Assembly: GCA_003864495.1 (NCBI GenBank)
Contig: PEDN01001358.1
Location: forward strand, 124,001 to 188,000
DNA length: 64,000 nt
Source: Nemopilema nomurai
Taxonomy: Eukaryota; Cnidaria; Scyphozoa; Rhizostomeae; Rhizostomatidae
Direction of reading: 5' to 3'
Position numbers and translations under genes: made by a program. Below the pieces are notes generated by a model. That model worked only from the letters and a program-made list of their open reading frames with translations. It was not told the DNA's origin and did not search any database. Each line of letters starts with the position of its first letter. Within the stretch, counting starts at the first letter, position 1. Shown in pieces: positions 54,401 through 63,838 of the stretch.

Positions 54401-57400
54401 AATAAAGTCATGTGTCTGTCTTGAATCGATGAATTAATGAAAAGCCGCAATTTATCTGGTTACCAATATGCATATTATTAGATTCATCATCAAACCTGAT
54501 GGCTTTGGTTATCTGTTAAACCAATTTGATAGTTGGATTCTGTGAAATGGGAATTAGAAAATGAAATATTTTATCACGCTCGAGACTTACTTCTATCAAT
54601 TTGCCTCGTAGAATGGCCACAAATGTATCAGCAATTGGCAAAAATGGAAGGTAATTGATTGATGATTCTTCCTTTGAATAGTCGCAAGGCAGCTGCCATT
54701 CCCAGTCACCAGGCGTCACTACCTCCATCGAATTAATCAGACATGACGCAAATTAAAACATCTATAAATTCCCAACCGTATGGACATAACGTCCAGCCAA
54801 TGCTCATCACTCATACCGATAACCAGCAATTGTATGCTTATTTTTGGCATAGCAGCAAGGGGAAGGCTTTTCTATGCTGTTGAAGCGTGAGCGGATTTTC
54901 TGAATGTCTGCGAAAGGTTATGCTAAGTGAATGACTGAATCAGCCCCCAATAGGAATGGCTGTTAATCTTCTGAGCGAACCTGAAACTGTTCGTTTCATA
55001 CCTTAGAATGATTTTGGACTTAGCTTTCAATGACCAAGAAGAAAAGGAAATGAGTCGTAAGCACGGCCATCCTGGTTGTATCATGAAGTTTTATCTGCTT
55101 TCATCCGGTTGATAACAGTGAAAGGTATCTACAGGAATAACATGGCATTGGAGCTTTATGGTTATTACATTATACACGCTCTTTTTTATAAGGAACCATT
55201 TTATAAGGAACCTACATGTAGAAGGCCGAAATATTTAAATAACTTATACTACTAAAAACGAAATCTCTAAGGAACTTTTCGATTTGAAATATTCTTATAA
55301 TTGCAAGCATCAAGAACTAAAAAGCCGGTTCCATTCATTTGCAGCCAATACTCGCATAGATTGTTTGCTATTCGTGTGTCAAGTGCTTCATTGAGTAGTT
55401 TCCGCATATGCTGCCTCGCCCCTCTCTCTATTAAGTGTTAAGGCTTTATGTAGTCAAAGCACCGAAAGTGAGAACTTAAGGAACTTTTGATACTAAAACC
55501 TGATGATTTGAGGTCTTTGAATAAGGAACTTTTGGAACTAGGCCTTGAGGTAGGTTCCTTATATAAAAAAGCTTGTATACAGGTCACTGAATAGGTTGAT
55601 CAAACACTGTAGGTGAAGATTGCACGTCATAAACAAGTTAGAAACGCAGGCTGACTGACTATTGAAACAGCATGTGCCACAGTGATTATGCTGCTATTAC
55701 GGGTCAAGTAGATACGAGATGGTGCTAAGCAGTCAAATAGAATGTCTCGGGTGCATTTGAATTGAAGGCAGACGAAGTATTGACCGATGTCATGCAAGAT
55801 AAATCAATTTTTAAGATGCCACGGTCATTGTTGATGCGTGTGTGTTGTGGAATTCTGATTGGGATCAACACCCACCCATTAATTGCTAGTGACATCCCGA
55901 TAGCACTCTCTCTGTAGCGAATATTTTCTCATCGTGTTTTAGTTAAAAGGCATGTATTTTCTCACCTGTTATGGTTTGACCACAATGCCAAGAGAGTTTT
56001 CCAAAGGTCATCATAAATTCTTTGTGATGCAACAGGCCAGACAAATACCACTAGTGCAAATATTTAATTCTTCACAATAAAACAATTGTAGAGACATATA
56101 AAAGTTGGAATGATTGTTCGACATAACCATATTCATCATATATGCCAATAAGACATTGGTGAACTTATTAGGATTTTCTCAATTCTACAGTTGAAAAGTG
56201 GAGGCGTTGTTGCACCAAGCACCATTTTTTGAATTCTCTGATCTTCCGTGTTCCTTTATCACTCTTTTGATTAGCCGCGTCAAGGCTTGTTTTGTTTGTA
56301 AGCCTAGACGATGCCCACCAGAGCAGTCGAGATGTAACGGTTTGAATTTAAAGAGCTGGAACTGCAAAAAGCTGGGAAACCGATTTGGCTTTATTGATTC
56401 TTCTAAATATTTCAGCAATAATTTTCGGAGGAACTTACACTTGAATTCCAAATGAAACTGCCTCTTTATGTTTTTACCCATATTCGTAATCCAAATAATG
56501 ACTATAATTTCCCATGTACTCTATGGCCGCATTGCTGGTTGTAAGTGGGGTTATATAGGCCTAATACAGCTCCAAGTACTAGATATTCTGATTGAAAATT
56601 ATCGTTTATTTTTTGCATGCTTCTTTTTTCAGCATTATAATCACTACATCATTTACCCTTGCGTTTTTTGGCATCATCGCGCAAAAATGCCGCCAGTTTT
56701 CAAACTGTATATCTTTACCATCTGCAGCTGCAAAACCTAATCATGTTCTGTTTACTTTCACAATTGTTTAAGCATGAGTCACTGGTGATGACTGGATTTT
56801 CTGCTTGCCTAAGGCACCACGAATTTTCCGTGAACACCGAGGATGGTAGCTCTTCGTTCCTCAGTCCGCCTCTAGCCGTAGTCACTAGTGTTCCGTCTGT
56901 CCGCATTGCCAAACCGGTGACAACCCCAGAGCCAGATAGGGCTGACATCGCTTTTCTTCTCCTGACCTTTTTATTGAAGTTTCCTGTATTACAGAACTGT
57001 TTGCCAAGTTATTCTTTCTTTGGGTCCTGACCTAACCGGTAGGCCTAATTTTCAGGATTTTGAAGACCTATGTTCAGAACTCCTGTTCTCCATTGTTTCA
57101 TAAAGCATTCCTATTTTGCATCCCCTTTAGCGTCAGCCACTATCTGTCTCCCGGGCAATTGGCAATGAGAAGGAGAAAGCTAACAAGTCCCCTATTTATC
57201 ACGAAAGGAAAAGTTTTGTCGAAAAATTAATCGATAATTCACTAAATCTAAAATTCACACTTTCCAAGGAAATAGAAGAAGGCCCGTAAACCACACTAAA
57301 ATGCACAGCACACCTCAGGCAAGTCTCATTTGAATCTCATGAGACGTATTTTCAATGGCAGAATATAATATGGCGCTAGCACCAGGAAGATGGAGAGAGC

Positions 57401-60400
57401 GCGGCCGAAGTGCGGCCATCCTCGGATACCAAACACCAGGTTCGCTTTACACGTTTACAACACCTCTTAAACGAGTAGTCTTTGATGGCCGGTGATCGAG
57501 GGTCGGAATGAATGGTGTGCCTTAGAGTCCGACGCTATAACGTGGCGACACTGTAAACTTTATTCAGCGCGGCTTTCTTTAAAACGGGCATGCTCAAAAG
57601 ACGGAATTGTCATGCGAGGGCTGCCACAAGGAAAAACAAAACTATTACTTTTAACCTCTGTGCTATCTCCAATGTGACCTCCGCCTTCTCCATCCTCCTA
57701 TTCTCCTATCCACCATAATTAGCACGGAGTCGCTTGCTGCCTGGTCTTTACACTCTCCGCTCTCTTTTTTTCGACCCTTTTCTCTTTTATCCCACTTTTT
57801 TGCCTTGACACACCCTCTGCCTTTTCCCCTACTTTTCTGTATGCTTCTTTTCACTTTTACCTGTCACACTCTTCCGTTTCTCTTTTTTCTCATTAATATC
57901 CCTTGTATGTTGCTCAAGATCTCTACTGGCTTACTTTCCTTCATTTCTGTTATACATCTCTATCAAAACGTCTCTTCAAGTAAGCTGAGCTTTTCTTAGC
58001 ACAGGCACTGAAGTGTCAGTTCCCAGAAAAGTATCAATTTATTCTCTACCTTCTGAAATCATGAAACGCTATGTCTGAAACCGATAAAGCAAGAGCATTT
58101 TAGGTTTCTAGTCACTTTTTGTCATTAGGTAGCCATTATTCTATGTAAAGTGCCTTTTTCTATAAACACAAAGGCTTTTTCTTTAATAAGTGGTGTGAAT
58201 TAACCAATTTTTAGTAGACCCGTTCAATTAATCTTGCTCTACTCATCTGCCTTTTGTACAACATTGTCTGTCAATGTTAGAGTCTGTGTACATATCAATG
58301 CAAGACCCATCACCATGTAGACTGAATGAATTCGTTATTTCAATTGGGCTCTTGTTTGGCTTCCAATTGGCAATTACACAGCCAATCATGTGCCTTTTCT
58401 CACAGCCTCTCGTCACGTTTCTGATATAAAACAAGCTATTCATTTTATCAGCTTTAGGAAATTTCCAACGTTCGCACCCTTAGTAGTGTCGGACGAAAAA
58501 GTAAATAAAGTAAGGGGAAATTCTGGTCCATAGTCCCATGCTTTTTTGAAGTTTTATATTGTCAAGCAAAAAAACTTTACCAAAAGTAAGAAGACTTCAT
58601 TAAAAGTATAAATACTTCATCTATTGGACTGATAAAAAAGCAACCCGTTAAGACTTTGTTAGAATTTAAAATTCCATAGTAAGTGAAGACAAAGGCTGGG
58701 ACACTACTTTCAAAAAATGTTAGAAGTACAAAAATTGACAACAAATGTGATGGATTGGAAGAATGATTGTTGAGAATGATGGCACAAAAGCAAGCTGAGG
58801 TGTTTAGGTGATTAAAAAGAGTTGGTAGAAATTGTTGCTTTGGAGAATTGTTGGTGCTTTGTATGATGAATTCTGTCGGCGTTACGCATGATTGTAAACC
58901 TCAATCTCGCATTCCTTTCGCAACCGTGCAACCCAGTGATATACAAGTGCCAACGGCACTAGATGTCTAAGCCGGTCTGCCAGAGTGAGGCCAATTTTGT
59001 TTCAAGCGGCCATTTTAATGGTGGCCAAAAAAGGCTTTGACGGTACTGAGCCCTTATAATTTCGCAAATGACGTAATGCCTTTTTGGGGAGTTCCACACC
59101 GATTTTTAGCATGTAAAATGGTGAGCTATCTTTGAATATATCTTATCTTTCTATTTCCGTTTGAATTTTGGCGATTCGTTCATTCGTTGTAGCGTTTTAA
59201 GTAATTGTATGGTTGACAGTGACTGCGGCGCATTTACGTTAATTTTGGTTCATTAGAGAAACGCACAACTTACTTAAAAAAAATGTGAGCAACTGTAAAT
59301 TTTCATTTTAGGCCTATTTACATTTCTGCCCTATAATGTCAGAAATTTGCTACTTTGATGAGGATACCATAAACAATATTATCTTCAGAGTTTGTTCTGC
59401 AGTAAATAAAATTAAATTAGTTGTTTATAACCTTATTGAATTGTAATAGAAGGTTTACAAATACTTTTTTGGACATTTTTGAAACACCCAGCAGCAACCT
59501 TCGGTACTGAATACACTTTTAACATTGCAATAAATGAACGAATTGTCAAAACGGGAACGGAAATATCTTATCATAACTTGCCACGTTAAAATCAATGCGA
59601 AACTTGACGATGTTACCCCCTACATTACATCAAATTACAAGGGCTCAGTACTGGAGCTGATTTTGCCACTACAGAAATGGCCGCCTAAACAAAATTTACC
59701 TCACAGTGCATCGCTGTCAACCCCCTAAGAAAGACTCTAGCGCCTTTGACGCTTCTGTATAATTGGTGCAACCCTTTTGGGTGTATTGCGTTAAAGGTGA
59801 TCTCGTTCCGGTGTGGCTGGTTGCGCGTACTCGTTTAGGAACAAATTCCCCTGGTCGGAGTTAAGCCCTACATTATCGCATCAGCCAAAGTGTAAATTGT
59901 AGCAGTTGCTAAATATTTCTGCGTACAAACTCTTGCGTACCCTTGAAGCTGCTTGGCCCTGATTATGTTTACATCCTTTATTACCAGGTTTTCACAGCTT
60001 CCCCCCTGGTAGCGGTGGGTTCATGAACATGGCGGAACGGCGCGCCGAGACATCGCCGCAGCACGGCTACTACCGAAGCAGCTTTGGGAGTGTGAGGAAC
60101 CCTGACGTCAGAGCCCGCTCCGACCAGAACCCGCCGAGTAACAGTGTTACGTCATCATCAATTTCAAGTATGCAGGATTATGAATATGGAGGTATTTGCA
60201 TTTTGGTTAAACAGCTGCGTTGTTTTGCCATGGTTTTTCTTCCCTTTGCTTCAGCTACTTCCAATAGCGCATGATTACTTCTGCTTGGCATTTCTTTATA
60301 TAAAGAATACAGTGACTCAATTGCGTTCCCTGTCTCGCCCATGTTTCATTGCCCACGCAGAATGCACAGCTCGCCAATGTATCTAACAATCAATCAGTTA

Positions 60401-63357
60401 TCTAACAATCAATCTACCTAGTCGGGTTCTTTACTCTCGATCTAGGCTCTGCGTACTGAAGATCCTGTGAATTTTACAATGCTTGTAGAGTCTGTATGTA
60501 AAGCTTATAAGATAGCTGCAAAGTAGGACTTTTATTAAGAGGTAAATTTTATACCCGTGAGACAGAGCCGTTCCCAAGGGCTTCTAAAAGCGACTGATAC
60601 TGAATTATTATTCACCAGTGCATTTCTGCAACATTTTTTGCCAAACACTGAAATGAAAGTTTGCTTCTATGTCTCAGCTCTAACTAAACATAGATCAGGA
60701 AAGCGACGAAAATCTTCCCTAGATTTAATTGCTACTTAAAATTTTCCCTAGCTCGATCAGTTACGACCTCAAGATTAGCATGAGGATATATAAATAACGA
60801 TTATTCATTGCGATGATGATGGTTTCATGATTGCCATGACTCTTCCCGAGTTAACCATGTTTTGGTCTGTTTCAGTCCCAATGAACCAGTACCACCAGCA
60901 TGGGCAGAGCAACTTGGCCCCCAACCCATCACCGCTCAGCCATGCCGGCATCAACCCCATCAATTCCCCCGGGCCCGTCGAATACATTTCGGCCACGAGA
61001 ACCGGTGCTGCTGCTCCCCACGACTTTGCTGTTTACAGTAACAGCGTAGGATTTGGAAACGGAATGGTGAGTTTCTTGCATTTCCATGCTGCCTGTTAGT
61101 GCCACGAATCCAAAGCACCCACGGTGAATTGTGGCAGGACTCGTGTTTTGATAACTTCTTGATCTCATGATATCTGGAGTGGTACAATAGGGTCCCGCGT
61201 ATAAGAAGAAACCTGTTTTGATTTAAGTTCTGATACTTTTCTTACGATAAAACGAGATATACTGTTAGAATCAGGGTAATGTTTCTTATACAAAACCCAC
61301 ACTATACTATTGATCGTCAGCTCAATGATGAATGTGATAAAAATACCATAAACTATTTGTATTTGTCATTTTTCATTTTTAGAAAACGCTTAAAATATTC
61401 CAGAAAAGTGTTTTTTGTTTAGTTTGCATGCAAAATTCTATTTCACTTGACCAAATTAGAATGATTAGTGTTTTGTTCTGCTTTACAAAGGACTAAGTTA
61501 TATGAAAGTTTTTGAATAAGAAACCAAATTTTTCAGTTTGTTATCAAAGAGGTTCTGTTTGGAAATTTAGGGTCTGTTTTTCTTAGAATTGTATTTCTTA
61601 TATGCGGGAAACTAGTGTATAAGCTATTCTTCGTGTTTTGTTGTTTGTTTAGAGCCATTAATTTGTGCTCAGTGTTGCAGTAAATTTAAAGCTGCCTTGT
61701 CATATGCTTCTGTTGCCTTCACGAAAGCATGGCGAATGTCGTAGTTACAAGCAAAATATGGCCCCGACTCACTCTCTGGAATCCTCCTGTGATTTTAACT
61801 GGCACGTGGGTAATCAAGTATCCTCCGCTGCAAGGCCTAATCCTAATTGGTCATGCTTCTTCTATTCATTACGGCCTCAGCCTAACTATCGTTTCTCTAC
61901 ACTTTTGTCTTAGTGACTCAAAGCGTCCTTTCTTGATTACACCTCAATTGTAGTCGCATTAACTCCATTCAGACAATCCAAAAGCAGTCTGATTGCTTCC
62001 ACGTGTCATAAACGAATCATTGAATAACAATATAATGTCTCGTTACTACTATACTGCTCTACAAGGTCTCCAAATTTCCCTTCTCACTCAAGCCTCGCTT
62101 CTGTAAAACATCTTATTGTTTTCCTCACGCATTTGTTTCTTGACAAATGCTAAGGGCTAATCAACTTACTTTGCCCACCATTGTCCTCCTGTAATTACAA
62201 CAGACTTGAATGAAAGAAAATTGTATACGTTTTTCTGGAGAAGATCCTTTATACTAGATACCTCCTCTTGTTATGCAGAAAAGAGATCTGTTAAGAATGT
62301 GCAGGGAGTATCGGAAATCGATTTTCTTTGACATGCAACCCCTCCAATTATCCACCATTACCACCGATTTGTTTTTAATTTCTTCGAGATGTCGCCTTTG
62401 TCTGTTTTGTTTGGGGCAAGTACGATGGTCTGGGAGCTGTTTCCTGGGTCGATCGCTTTAGCTAGCCCAAGAAATACAAATCTAGTCAGCTTTGGTTTTA
62501 CATAGGATTAAAACTTTGCCTCGTGAATGGTTGCCCCTTCCACGCAGAAATAATCCTCTCTTCATGGTGTTATCCTCGAAATCAATGCATTGTCTGAGTG
62601 TGTAAGCCTTTGAAACAAAAGATACATTCCTTCTTAGGTCAAACTCGGGCTTCTCTCATCTAAAAGCCACATAGACGTTTACAGTTGCAATAAGAATATG
62701 CACAGATCTTTGAAGTGTTCCTTCGCGCACGTGCTCCAAAACAAAGCCACGCCACGCTATCGTGAGATGATTTCGGTCAATGAAAAGCTATTGACAAATC
62801 TATAGTACTCTTACTCTTACAACTGAGTCGATTTTGGTGAATGAACGACTGTTCGTCAATGGTCTGACACATGATCTCTGCCTCTACATGTGCTCTTTAA
62901 TGAAGGGACTTTGAAGCCTGACACAGGCGTATTCTTTCTTCCTTGGGAAATAATTCACAGCTTTAAATCAGGGTGCCCAGCGCGATGTGTGTCTTTAGGA
63001 ATATCCGACAACTGAACTCTGCTTTTTCACTTGTGATGGTTGTGCCATTTTCCTTGGGATTCGGTGGACAAGTTAGTGTGGCAACGTCTCTGCCTACAGA
63101 TGGCTAATATTATGATTATTACAACTATTATTCATTGAGACGGTTTTAAACTTACAATTTATGTTTTACATCTGTATCGCTAGATTTCACGGAGATAAAT
63201 AATGCGTAGACGAGATTTGGCTTATCCATTTTCTGCTTGCAAATGTAATTGAAAAGCCAGTGATTCTTTTTTGTCGTTATCAAACCACAGTAAACTGATT
63301 CTCCTTTCATCTTCTTTGCAGACATCACTGAGACAATAGAGCCAACTAAAGACTATG
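24336..63357 (+). CDS. Musashi-family RNA-binding protein, two RRMs, 13 coding exons (3' end possibly beyond window)
   Basis: Musashi proteins are cytoplasmic translational regulators that bind UAG-containing sites in mRNA 3' UTRs and are known for roles in stem and neural progenitor cells. Joined exons: 24336-24418, 24638-24678, 25210-25291, 41494-41578, 45557-45604, 46727-46807, 48131-48179, 53029-53111, 53455-53533, 54078-54152, 59988-60191, 60876-61066 and 63322-63339 (stop TAG). This gives 372 residues. RRM1 spans about 28-105, with RNP2 KMFIGGL (29-35) and RNP1 RGFGFVTF (69-76). RRM2 spans about 114-190, with KIFIGGL (116-122) and RGFGFVSF (156-163). The short inter-RRM linker and [12 protein letters not shown] (185-196) separate it from DAZAP1 and hnRNP A/B. 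The tail is Ser/Pro/Asn/Tyr-rich. The ATG has A at -3 and an in-frame TAG at 24303-24305. Every junction is GT-AG and in phase. Whether it is orthologous to Musashi-1 or Musashi-2 is not decidable. 5' non-coding exons and further 3' exons may exist. Confidence 0.93.
24638..24678 (+). CDS. Musashi exon 2 (RRM1 beta-1, RNP2)
   Basis: This 41-bp micro-exon carries the RNP2 hexamer within [14 protein letters not shown]. The acceptor is ATCATAG and the donor TCAG|GTACAT. It joins exon 1 in phase 2 and leaves in phase 1. The pyrimidine tract is weak, but the peptide is an unmistakable RRM1 start. Confidence 0.88.
25210..25291 (+). CDS. Musashi exon 3 (RRM1 alpha-1 to beta-2)
   Basis: Encodes [19 protein letters not shown] and the loop RDPCTRRSR, typical of Musashi RRM1. 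The acceptor is GATATTGCAG and the donor CCAG|GTAGGT. It is followed by the largest intron, 16.2 kb. Confidence 0.92.
30216..30295. repeat. 16-bp minisatellite, 5 copies
   Basis: Five contiguous units of AAAATATGAGCATGAG, with a G/C variant at the eighth base (copies 3 and 4 have AAAATATCAGCATGAG) and a diverged last copy. On the opposite strand it creates a repetitive Phe/Leu/Ser frame that is not a gene. Confidence 0.93.
34720..34910 (+). pseudogene. LINE reverse-transcriptase C-terminal remnant
   Basis: An open frame ending at a stop contains [18 protein letters not shown] and [17 protein letters not shown] followed by [10 protein letters not shown]. The pattern 'G-x-x-LWNSL-x-(6-8)-S-L-x-x-(F/S)+' is characteristic of the extreme C-terminus of non-LTR retrotransposon (Jockey/CR1/RTE-like) ORF2 proteins. 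The catalytic reverse-transcriptase and endonuclease parts are missing, so it is a dead 3' fragment of about 0.2 kb inside Musashi intron 3, in the same orientation as the gene. Confidence 0.5.
38505..38552. repeat. Perfect 24-bp tandem duplication
   Basis: CCAACGTGCATAGGTATTCA plus TTCT is present twice without mismatch (38505-38528 and 38529-38552). It is a recent replication-slippage type duplication in intron 3. Confidence 0.92.
40255..40377 (-). CDS. Possible antisense mini-ORF, 40 residues, unknown
   Basis: An ATG-initiated antisense frame inside Musashi intron 3 begins [20 protein letters not shown] and ends near [10 protein letters not shown] before a TAG. Its composition is protein-like (Trp, Tyr and charged residues in balance) for such AT-rich surroundings. 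It lies 0.3 kb from another antisense frame at 40680-40931. It may be a fragment of one decayed mobile-element protein. I do not recognise it. Confidence 0.15.
   Translation of the reverse strand: MKESEVYDKAPVVSWIPVVYYKTAKADTTNDLWHWSETLS
40680..40931 (-). CDS. Possible antisense coding remnant, unknown
   Basis: An antisense open frame of 83 codons in Musashi intron 3 contains [18 protein letters not shown], a basic central segment ([12 protein letters not shown]) and [17 protein letters not shown] before the stop. The sequence is hydrophilic and not low-complexity. The initiating codon is not secure. It may be part of a decayed element together with the frame at 40255. No family was recognised. 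Confidence 0.2.
   Translation of the reverse strand: MAQMANKQILSNLLKRHSNVDCDSRILKIAGKLAHKPRQFAERKSSNVGSSRRSHNERTDDNLLNFSWPTLCEQTGRTFYVGV
41494..41578 (+). CDS. Musashi exon 4 (RRM1 RNP1 and C-terminal half)
   Basis: Completes R69 and encodes GFGFVTF (RNP1) and the second helix, ending MVDGKK. The acceptor has a long pyrimidine tract (TTTTTTCTTTTCAAG). The preferred donor is AAG|GTAAGC. An upstream GAT|GGTAAA alternative is weaker. It leaves in phase 0. Confidence 0.93.
42163..42177. repeat. (AT)n microsatellite
   Basis: A short alternating AT tract of about 15 bp in intron 4. Confidence 0.8.
42506..43681 (-). other. Cluster of antisense open frames, possible decayed coding sequence
   Basis: Three reverse-strand frames lie in order within Musashi intron 4: 43681-43373, 43123-42848 and 42718-42506. 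Each has protein-like composition, for example [15 protein letters not shown] and [18 protein letters not shown] in the last, and [15 protein letters not shown] in the first. They are separated by stops and frame changes. One reading is a decayed mobile-element ORF and another is chance. No domain was recognised. Confidence 0.2.
44730..44936 (-). CDS. Candidate antisense exon, 69 codons, unidentified gene nested in Musashi intron 4
   Basis: Read on the reverse strand, an acceptor (CAGCTTTCAG) at 44938-44937 is followed by 207 bases open in phase 0 and then a CATCCAG|GTAGGG donor at 44729. The encoded 69 residues begin [19 protein letters not shown] and continue with [36 protein letters not shown] and MMLEAFIQ. 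The length is an exact multiple of three, GC is distinctly higher than the flanks, and the composition is convincing. The pyrimidine tract is poor and no partner exon was secured. I do not recognise the family. It may be an internal exon of a nested gene or an exonised remnant. Confidence 0.38.
45557..45604 (+). CDS. Musashi exon 5 (inter-RRM linker)
   Basis: Encodes [16 protein letters not shown], the short basic linker between the RRMs. It matches the Musashi pattern (I/V)DPK-(V/I)-A-(F/I)-PR. The acceptor is CTCTTTACAG and the donor CAA|GTATGT. The exon is 48 bp, in phase 0 at both ends. Confidence 0.93.
46727..46807 (+). CDS. Musashi exon 6 (RRM2 RNP2 and alpha-1)
   Basis: Encodes [17 protein letters not shown] then [10 protein letters not shown]. 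This is the RNP2 strand and first helix of RRM2. The acceptor is TTCTCTTTTCAG and the donor AAG|GTGAGT, both strong. Phase 0 at both ends, 27 codons. Confidence 0.95.
48131..48179 (+). CDS. Musashi exon 7 (RRM2 beta-2/3 loop)
   Basis: Encodes [16 protein letters not shown]. The acceptor is CAATTTGCAG and the donor AGAG|GTAATT. It leaves in phase 1, so that the Gly of RNP1 (RGFGF) is split across the next intron. Confidence 0.93.
48180..53028 (+). other. Musashi intron 7, 4.8 kb
   Basis: Interrupts RRM2 immediately before RNP1. It contains the 126-bp-period tandem duplication at 50058-50296, followed by a GC-richer block (50300-50640) in which I found no convincing exon. Otherwise it is AT-rich without recognisable features. 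Confidence 0.8.
50058..50296. repeat. Tandem duplication, 113-bp copies at 126-bp period
   Basis: The segment 50058-50170 (starting CTTCACCAAAG, ending CCAGAATG) recurs at 50184-50296 with only two differences (A to G in AAACCA/AAGCCA and in TTGATC/TTGGTC). A 13-bp spacer separates the copies. The near-identity indicates a recent local duplication. Confidence 0.93.
53029..53111 (+). CDS. Musashi exon 8 (RRM2 RNP1 and C-terminal half)
   Basis: Completes RGFGFVSF (RNP1 of RRM2) and continues with [20 protein letters not shown]. The acceptor is TTCTCTTCCAG and the donor AGT|GTAAGT. Phase 1 in, phase 0 out. Confidence 0.95.
53455..53533 (+). CDS. Musashi exon 9 (AQPKEVM segment)
   Basis: Encodes [20 protein letters not shown] then AGPYFG. 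The segment after RRM2 closely matches the Musashi signature VECKKAQPKEVM and is followed by an RGR-type basic patch. The acceptor is CACTTCCAG and the donor GGAG|GTATTA. Confidence 0.95.
54078..54152 (+). CDS. Musashi exon 10 (aromatic tail segment, two donors)
   Basis: Encodes [20 protein letters not shown] and FYSGQ. The acceptor is ATTTTTGCAG. Two donors six bases apart, TCAG|GTCAAG (54146) and CAAG|GTAGGG (54152), keep the same phase and would add or drop Gly-Gln. The second is the better match. Confidence 0.82.
55170..55580. mobile_element. Non-autonomous TIR element (TTATAAGGAACC family), about 410 bp
   Basis: The left terminus TATACACGCTCTTTTTTATA followed by AGGAACC is inverted at the right terminus (GGTTCCTTATATAAAAAAGC then TTGTATA), giving roughly 28 bp of imperfect inverted repeat. 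AAGGAAC motifs recur inside. No protein is encoded. It is MITE-like. Confidence 0.68.
57370..57498 (+). other. Short GC-rich ATG frame in intron 10
   Basis: An ATG at 57370 opens a frame of 42 codons ([14 protein letters not shown], later LKRVVFDGR) in a GC-rich patch with CpGs. It could be an alternative first exon or promoter-proximal sequence for an internal transcript, or chance. No domain was found. Confidence 0.15.
59988..60191 (+). CDS. Musashi exon 11 (low-complexity tail)
   Basis: This 204-bp, GC-rich exon encodes [19 protein letters not shown], then [17 protein letters not shown], and a Ser-rich end [13 protein letters not shown]. Acceptor TTTATTACCAG, donor GGAG|GTATTT, phase 1 in and out, so it can be skipped without a frameshift. 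High GC and CpG compared with the intron support coding. The tail resembles the disordered, aggregation-prone tails of Musashi proteins in character only. Confidence 0.85.
60876..61066 (+). CDS. Musashi exon 12 (tail, alternative donor)
   Basis: Encodes [20 protein letters not shown] and continues to [14 protein letters not shown]. The acceptor is CTGTTTCAG. The strong donor ATG|GTGAGT gives a 191-bp exon ending in phase 0. An internal donor ACA|GTAACA at 61037 would give 162 bp, an exact multiple of three, ending in phase 1. Which donor is used determines the reading frame of exon 13. Confidence 0.83.
61186..61621. mobile_element. Non-autonomous TIR element (CCCGCGTATAAGAAG family), about 435 bp
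   Basis: The left end ACAATAGGGTCCCGCGTATA (then AGAAG) is inverted at the right end (TTTCTTATATGCGGGAAACT then AGTGT). The arms run about 26 bp with several mismatches. There is no coding capacity. It lies in Musashi intron 12. It may be distantly related to the element at 55170, which also has TATAAGGAA-type ends. Confidence 0.6.
63322..63357 (+). CDS. Musashi exon 13 (dual-frame: stop in one frame, open in the other)
   Basis: The acceptor is TCTTCTTTGCAG and the strong donor TATG|GTGAGT, giving 36 bp. Entered in phase 0 from the long form of exon 12 it reads TSLRQ and stops at TAG 63337-63339. Entered in phase 1 (exon 12 skipped, or its 162-bp form used) it reads [12 protein letters not shown] and continues beyond the donor. 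A further exon would lie outside the window. Confidence 0.6.
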
Positions 63358-63637
63358 GTGAGTACGCCGGTTCTCAATTTCTTGAAAGGGCTTTTTGGCT
63401 TTCTTTGGAAATCGATACTGTTCTGTATGTATTCGGGCTTTGCTTGTCATTAGAGATGGAAATTAAAGTCTACTGTGTGGTGGAAGTCCCCATAGATTCC
63501 CGTACTTATAGCATGCTCCTTACATTTCCATGATTAACCAAACCACAGCGTCACCAAGCCAAACCAGTCCTGCAGTCCTCTGTATGAATGGGACTTAGTT
63601 GAGTGGGAATGAGGTAGCGAAACATAGGGAGGATAAT

Positions 63638-63838
63638 TGAAAGGAGGCAGTGAAAATGAAAGCAGCCCTTCGAGCGGGGAGAGGCTATCAAAATGGAAAG
63701 GAGGCAGTAGAGTGGAAAGGAGACAATAAAATGGGAAGGAGGCAGTAAAATGGAAATGAGGCAATAAAATGTAAAGGAGGCAATGTAGGGAAGGGGGCAA
63801 TGAAATGGAGGCAATGAAATGGAAAGGAGATAGCAAAG
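63638..63838. repeat. Degenerate purine-rich tandem repeat, period about 19
   Basis: About ten imperfect copies of AAATGGAAAGGAGGCAGTA run through this segment with substitutions and small indels. The strand is almost pure purine with very few C or T. The long antisense frames here encode Phe/Leu/Ser/Pro low complexity and are shadows of the repeat. Confidence 0.85.

Larger units (their letters stand above)
54153..59987 (+). other. Musashi intron 10, 5.8 kb
   Basis: Contains the TIR element at 55170-55580 and two GC-richer patches (56771-56940 and 57365-57560) that could hold alternative exons. I could not fix splice sites and frame for either. The rest is AT-rich and unremarkable. Confidence 0.7.

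Noticed and set aside
24336..61066. DAZAP1 or hnRNP A/B instead of Musashi
   Set aside because: The inter-RRM linker is short and of DPK-(V/I)A-(F/I)PR type, and the post-RRM2 AQPKEVM segment is Musashi-specific. DAZAP1 has a much longer linker and AEPRD instead.
63534..63836. Two long antisense frames of Phe/Leu/Pro/Ser
   Set aside because: They are translations of the 19-bp purine-rich tandem repeat.
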